A stretch of 8,223 nt of DNA, taken from the NCBI GenBank assembly GCA_027032655.1, contig JALVMZ010000647.1, positions 1-8,223 of the forward strand, written 5' to 3'. Shown piece by piece: positions 6,501-8,223 of this stretch. The DNA is from Desulfobacteraceae bacterium (GTDB lineage: Bacteria; Desulfobacterota; DSM-4660; Desulfatiglandales; JALVMZ01). The notes beneath the pieces are model-generated. The model had not been told where the DNA came from and made no database searches. It was given only the letters and a program-made list of their open reading frames with translations. A program made the translations under genes and the position numbers. Within the stretch, counting starts at the first letter, position 1. Each line of letters starts with the position of its first letter.

Positions 6501-6986
6501 TCAAATCCTCCTACAGAGAATAGCAGGCTGTTCCTGGGATTTAATCCTACACTTCTCATCATATAACCTGGATTCTCTTCTCTGGGTTGATAGTATCGCA
6601 ATCATGTCATCAAGGAATCTCAAAGAATCATTTATTACGGTAATGTTTTCTTCTCTGATGGTTTTAATCTCTTCTTTCAGTCTTTTAAGGGTTAAAAAAT
6701 AAGGTCTTATCTTTTCTCCCTGTTCCCTTGTTAGATACGGAAAAATATTATTAATGTTAATGGACTCACCATTTCCATTTTTACCAATCAATTTTGATAA
6801 CTTCTTTCTAAGTGATTCAATCCTTCTGCATAGTTTCTCCTTTTTCTGGCTAACATCCCAGAGTCTTTCAACTTCAACATTAATTAAGGCTTCCCTCTCA
6901 CTCAATAAACAGTTTAGCATATCTCTATATGCAGTTATCTTGCATGCCATAACCTTCTGAATCATGTTAAAGATGCTACTCTTCAT
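6501..6986 (-). CDS. flgN: FlgN-family export chaperone for FlgK and FlgL
   Basis: 161 residues. FlgN is a cytoplasmic chaperone that binds the C-terminal helices of FlgK and FlgL and delivers them to the flagellar export gate. The protein is almost wholly helical and charged, with a FlgN-like pattern in residues about 15-65: AYRDMLNCLLSEREALINVE, then VERLWDVSQKKEKLCRRIE, and a second long helix near 100-140 (FLTLKRLKEEIKTIREENIT). FlgN sequences diverge strongly, so the call rests partly on position directly before flgK and flgL. The C-terminus is Arg/Cys-containing (AILCRRI) and its codons hold the flgK ribosome site. ATG has GAGGAG at 6 bases. It is the first gene after the sigma-28-like promoter at 7008-7034. 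Confidence 0.85.
   Translation of the reverse strand: MKSSIFNMIQKVMACKITAYRDMLNCLLSEREALINVEVERLWDVSQKKEKLCRRIESLRKKLSKLIGKNGNGESININNIFPYLTREQGEKIRPYFLTLKRLKEEIKTIREENITVINDSLRFLDDMIAILSTQRRESRLYDEKCRIKSQEQPAILCRRI
6507..6512 (-). promoter_or_regulatory. flgK: Ribosome binding site that fixes the flgK start
   Basis: AGGAGG lies within the last codons of flgN, 8 bases before ATG at 6498 and only 2 bases before the alternative TTG at 6504. It therefore supports the ATG start and implies coupling between chaperone and substrate synthesis. Confidence 0.8.
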
Positions 6987-7007
6987 CTCCAGCTCCTCAC
7001 AGTATTA

Positions 7008-7034
7008 TTATCGGATAAAAAGAGAAATTATTTA
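7008..7034 (-). promoter_or_regulatory. Candidate sigma-28 (FliA) promoter of flgN-flgK-flgL-csrA-fliW
   Basis: The minus strand reads TAAATAAT, 11 bases, TCCGATAA, against the consensus TAAAGTTT-N11-GCCGATAA. The invariant TAAA and CGATAA are both exact and spacing is exact. The -35 begins at the flgJ TAA stop codon itself. Start near 7001 gives a leader of about 15 bases holding GAGGAG before the flgN ATG. Sigma-28 control fits the late role of FlgK/FlgL and would put CsrA and FliW in the same late class. Found by eye; activity is inferred. Confidence 0.72.
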
Positions 7035-7352
7035 ATCATTAAAGACTGTTACATTACTTAAACCATCCTTTAACTTATTAAAAAGTATTCTCCCAAGACC
7101 TATCCCATCTCCCTTTGATACCACCTCGGAAATCTTCTCATCGAACATGCTGTAATAAATACTTTTTTCATGGGTAGCGCCCAGAAAGCCCTCTTCTTTA
7201 ATGGCAGATCGCATGCTCTTCAGCATCTGATATATGAATAGAGATTCAAAATTCTCACATGCCTCTTTTAATCTCCTGAGCTTTAATTCATTTTCTCTGC
7301 CGGGTTTTTCTAATGACTGAATGGAATTTACTGTAGTTAATCTATCTATCAT
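7032..7352 (-). CDS. flgJ: Rod-binding protein, FlgJ N-terminal type without muramidase domain
   Basis: 106 residues from the chosen ATG. FlgJ caps the growing rod in the periplasm. The rod-binding signature is clear: LKEACENFESLFIYQMLKSM at about residues 27-46, followed by THEKSIYYSMFDEKISEVVS and a GIGLGRILFNKL end. Enteric FlgJ is about 313 residues and adds a peptidoglycan-hydrolase domain; that half is absent, as in many diderm bacteria outside the gammaproteobacteria, where a separate enzyme makes the hole. A TTG nine codons earlier (7379) is in frame, but it overlaps flgI and lies before the AAGGAG site, so ATG at 7352 is preferred. It follows the flgI stop by 13 bases. Confidence 0.92.
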   Translation of the reverse strand: MIDRLTTVNSIQSLEKPGRENELKLRRLKEACENFESLFIYQMLKSMRSAIKEEGFLGATHEKSIYYSMFDEKISEVVSKGDGIGLGRILFNKLKDGLSNVTVFND

Positions 7353-7361
7353 CTCTTTTAT

Positions 7362-7367
7362 CTCCTT
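7362..7367 (-). promoter_or_regulatory. flgJ: Ribosome binding site that fixes the flgJ start
   Basis: AAGGAG overlaps the flgI stop codon by two bases and lies 9 bases before ATG at 7352. An earlier in-frame TTG at 7379 lies upstream of this site and cannot use it. Confidence 0.7.
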
Positions 7368-8223
7368 AAATAATATCAAGCTCTGCCTGGAGTGCCCCCG
7401 CAGCCTTTATTGCCTGGAGTATTGTAATTAAATCCCTTGGTGTGGCACCAATTGCATTCAGGGCATTTACCAGATCACCAATTGTCCTTCCACGAGGAAC
7501 AATCATGAGATTTTTCCCTTTCTCCTCAGAAATCGACACATTGCTCTGAGGTGTAACAACCGTGCTTCCACCAGGAGCAACAATAGTGCCATCGGACATC
7601 TGAGTTGGTGCTCCTGATACACCCGGTGAAAAGGGTGCTGCCTGGGATACATTTTTTTGCTCTTTTATCTGTATGCTCAGGTTCCCATGTGCAACTGCAA
7701 CGGTTGAGATGGTCACATTTTCCCCGATTACAACTGTTCCCGTCTTTTCATTTACCAGGACCTTTGCCACAGAATCAGGAAGAATATCCAGTTCGTGAAC
7801 CTCTGCCACAAACTTGGCAATATCATTCTTAAAAACATCAGGAATCCTGACTCTGACTGTTCCAGAATCCATTGCATGGGCAATATCACTGCCAAATCTG
7901 CTGTTTATTTTATCAGAAATTCGGGTGGCTGTTACAAAATCAGGATTATTTAGAATGAACCTGAGTTCATCTTTCTGGCTTAAAGAAAGAGGAAGCTCCC
8001 TTTCCACTGTAGCTCCACCACTTATTCTTCCCACAGTGGGATGATTTTTTGTAACTCCCCCCCCTGCAGCACCACCTGCACTATAACCGCCCACAGATAC
8101 AGGTCCCTGAGCAATGGCATATATTTTCCCATCCACTCCTTTTAGAGGCGTAAGAAGCAGTGTCCCACCCTGGAGACTCTTGGCATCACCTATTGATGAA
8201 ACAATTACATCTATCTTTTGCCC
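7366..8223 (-). CDS. flgI: Flagellar P-ring protein FlgI (N-terminus outside window)
   Basis: 285 residues are visible; the first 60-80, with the expected Sec signal peptide, lie beyond the right edge. FlgI polymerises in the periplasm into the P-ring around the rod. The first visible residues GQKIDVIVSSIGDAKSLQGG and the next TLLLTPLKGVDGKIYAIAQG are hallmark FlgI sequence. Later hallmarks are VGRISGGATVERELP, LRFILNNPDFVTATRISDKI, NEKTGTVVIGENVTIS and the C-terminal GRTIGDLVNALNAIGATPRD with ITILQAIKAAGALQAELDII. Between VSQAAPFS and TVVTPQSNV there are about 20 residues rich in Gly, Pro, Ser and Thr that look like an insertion compared with the short loop I know from other FlgI proteins. 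The frame continues in full to the window edge, so a GTG at 8136 is an internal Val codon, not a start. Confidence 0.97.
   Translation of the reverse strand, partial: GQKIDVIVSSIGDAKSLQGGTLLLTPLKGVDGKIYAIAQGPVSVGGYSAGGAAGGGVTKNHPTVGRISGGATVERELPLSLSQKDELRFILNNPDFVTATRISDKINSRFGSDIAHAMDSGTVRVRIPDVFKNDIAKFVAEVHELDILPDSVAKVLVNEKTGTVVIGENVTISTVAVAHGNLSIQIKEQKNVSQAAPFSPGVSGAPTQMSDGTIVAPGGSTVVTPQSNVSISEEKGKNLMIVPRGRTIGDLVNALNAIGATPRDLITILQAIKAAGALQAELDII
7577..7591 (-). promoter_or_regulatory. Sigma-54 -24/-12-like element inside flgI
   Basis: The minus strand reads TGGCAC, five bases (TATTG), TTGC, then T, which matches the sigma-54 core TGGCAC-N5-TTGCW at all fixed positions. It falls in the apparent loop insertion of flgI. 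A transcript from it would start near 7566 and have a leader of over 200 bases before flgJ. Sigma-54 often drives rod/hook genes in diderm bacteria. No activator site was identified, and a chance match in coding DNA remains possible. Confidence 0.35.

Noticed and set aside
6416..6601. Minus-strand frame of 61 codons across the flgN-flgK junction
   Set aside because: It overlaps both genes in another frame, and both neighbours carry convincing starts and signatures.
8134..8136. GTG as the start codon of the FlgI frame
   Set aside because: The frame continues upstream with hallmark FlgI residues to the window edge, so this GTG is an internal valine.
1..8223. CRISPR arrays, tRNA or rRNA genes, insertion sequences, long direct repeats
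   Set aside because: None seen: almost all bases lie in conserved genes with gaps under 90 bases, and no repeated unit, transposase or tRNA-like element was noticed by eye.

Overview
The window is a compact run of late flagellar genes followed by signalling genes, all on the minus strand, so transcription runs from the right edge to the left. FlgI, the P-ring protein of the outer flagellar rod, implies a Gram-negative (diderm) bacterium. The DNA is AT-rich, with frequent ATA (Ile) and AGA/AGG (Arg) codons. The order flgI-flgJ-flgN-flgK-flgL-csrA-fliW is familiar from Desulfobacterota/Nitrospirota-type genomes. That placement is inference and weak below 'diderm, non-enteric'.

Right part (8223 to 7032): the C-terminal part of flgI, cut by the window edge, and a short flgJ that has only the rod-binding domain. 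A sequence matching the sigma-54 -24/-12 core lies inside flgI. Centre (7034 to 3576): a well-placed sigma-28 (FliA)-type promoter overlaps the flgJ stop codon and precedes flgN (export chaperone), flgK and flgL (hook-filament junction proteins), csrA and fliW. These genes are separated by 2 to 26 bases or overlap by 4, so they probably form one transcript. No flgM (anti-sigma-28) is present between flgJ and flgN, where related clusters often carry it.

Left part (3099 to 1): three bases after fliW begins a soluble HDOD-histidine kinase of 551 residues. After an 87-base gap holding a second sigma-28-like promoter come an unrecognised 64-residue ORF and, overlapping it by ATGA, a class III nucleotide cyclase-like protein that runs off the left edge. 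The cyclase keeps both metal-binding Asp, the Lys/Asp adenine-selecting pair and the transition-state Asn, but has Lys in place of the transition-state Arg. Just before the window ends it carries a CX2CX4HX4C zinc-knuckle motif.

Together: rod/ring completion (FlgI, FlgJ) is followed by a sigma-28 block that builds the hook-filament junction and carries the FliW-CsrA switch, which ties flagellin secretion to mRNA translation. Two signalling proteins, a cytoplasmic kinase and a cyclase, appear to be placed under flagellar timing. The least explained part is the left 1.4 kb.
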